From: Acidipila sp.
Lineage (GTDB): Bacteria > Acidobacteriota > Terriglobia > Acidiferrales > UBA7541
Assembly: GCA_010365215.1 (NCBI GenBank)
Contig: JAAFGT010000001.1
Location: 1-64,000 of the forward strand
Direction of reading: 5' to 3'
DNA length: 64,000 nt
The position numbers and the translations under genes were made by a program. The notes under the pieces are model-generated. The model did not search any database. It was not told the origin of the DNA and saw nothing but the letters and a program-made list of their open reading frames with translations. Each line of letters starts with the position of its first letter. The first letter of the stretch is position 1. This document shows, piece by piece, positions 63,406-64,000 of the stretch.

Positions 63406-64000
63406 ATGAAGAGATTCCTCGCTTTCTTAGTCGTGGCAACCGTTGTCTTTTTTGCCATCGCAGCTTCGGCTCAAAAGAAGCCGCCGCTGCGACTTTTGCA
63501 AACTATCCCGCTGCCGGACCTAAAGGGTGGTGATTTCGACCATTTTGATGTCGATCTCCCGGGCAACCGGATATTTCTAACGGCAGAAGAGAACAATGCA
63601 GTAGAGGTGTTTGACATACGAACCAACAAGCTGATTCATACTATTCGGGATGTGGATACACCTCATTCGTTACTCTATCTTTCCGCCCCCATGCAGCTTT
63701 GGGTTGTCAACGGGGGTGACGGGACACTCAAGGTTTTCGATGGCAGCACGTATTCCGTAGTCGAGACCCTAAAGCTAGCCATTGGCGCGGACTCAGCGGT
63801 CTACGATCCACCCAGGCACCTCCTCTACATCGCTACTGGCGGGGAAGAGGCAAAGATGGGCTTTTCTTTGATCAGTATCGTCGACACGAGTACTGGTAAG
63901 CGTGTGGGTGACATAAAGGTGGATTCAACTAATATCGAAAGCATGGCAATCGACAAAAACGGCGCAAGGCTATTTGCCAACATCAGAGACCGAAGTCGCG
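63406..64000 (+). CDS. Secreted YncE-like beta-propeller protein (5' part)
   Basis: The first 198 residues of an exported propeller protein that runs off the right edge. GGAGAAGAAGAAA stands before ATG 63406. A signal peptide (KRFLAFLVVATVVFFAIAASAQ) is followed by LLQTIPLPDLKGGDFDHFDVDLPGNRIFLTAEENNAVEVFD and further blades (TPHSLLYLSAPMQLWVVNGGDGTLKVFD). It is a clear paralogue of the protein encoded at 26,823-27,908, without that protein's Lys/Ala/Pro linker. The function is unknown. Confidence 0.88.
   Translation, partial: MKRFLAFLVVATVVFFAIAASAQKKPPLRLLQTIPLPDLKGGDFDHFDVDLPGNRIFLTAEENNAVEVFDIRTNKLIHTIRDVDTPHSLLYLSAPMQLWVVNGGDGTLKVFDGSTYSVVETLKLAIGADSAVYDPPRHLLYIATGGEEAKMGFSLISIVDTSTGKRVGDIKVDSTNIESMAIDKNGARLFANIRDRSR

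Overview
The window looks like a chromosomal segment of an Acidobacteriota soil bacterium (Terriglobia type, Koribacter/Sulfotelmatobacter-like). This is inferred from the gene repertoire, not from a database search: three Oar-like TonB-dependent receptors with an N-terminal carboxypeptidase-regulatory-like domain, a eukaryotic-type Ser/Thr kinase fused to a TolB-like domain and TPR repeats, an IgG-free repeat lipoprotein of a type common in this phylum, and a transaldolase/glucose-6-phosphate isomerase fusion.

Left part (1-39,300), core-like metabolism and uptake. After a partial gene and a TonB-dependent receptor (702-4175) comes a leftward operon for glucose and pentose phosphate metabolism: rpiB, tal-pgi fusion, gnd, zwf, glk, pgl. 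An exported amidohydrolase follows. Then a response regulator, histidine kinase and second TonB-dependent receptor lie in one leftward series. From about 19.6 to 32 kb the genes point to catabolism of sugar acids or hydroxy acids: a tartrate/D-malate-type dehydrogenase, two MFS transporters, a D-2-hydroxyacid dehydrogenase, an IlvD/Edd-type dehydratase and a GntR/FCD regulator, mixed with DoxX, an alpha/beta hydrolase and two secreted beta-propeller proteins. A third TonB-dependent receptor, an M61 peptidase, an NTF2-like protein and a class V aminotransferase end this part.

Middle part (39,440-49,300), accessory and rearranged. It opens with the 3' half of a tRNA-Arg(TCT) gene that stops inside the anticodon arm, the usual footprint of a tyrosine integrase, next to short repeats like integrase arm sites. 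It holds a lone PilT-type ATPase, an intact Ser/Thr kinase, a second kinase cut off right after HRDIKP and joined to scrambled TonB-receptor pieces, and then a small mobile module: integrase and a zinc-ribbon gene on one strand, excisionase-like, mini-primase and DUF5681-like genes on the other, with a symmetric divergent promoter/operator between them.

Right part (49,300-64,000), signalling. A Crp/Fnr regulator converges on a leftward cluster: FliA-like sigma factor, truncated receiver remnant, REC-PAS-GGDEF-EAL protein, REC-HD-GYP protein, hybrid histidine kinase and a lone receiver. The GGDEF-EAL gene sits between two about 225-bp direct repeats that each carry the sigma gene's 3' end and a receiver gene's 5' end, so it was probably inserted by duplication. 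Two receivers in this cluster have lost the phospho-acceptor Asp (Asn in one, Glu in the other). No flagellar genes are present. The end contains a repeat lipoprotein, a decayed IS3-type element plus a solo end of a second copy, another lone receiver, a hypothetical protein and the start of a beta-propeller gene that is a paralogue of the one at 26.8-27.9 kb.
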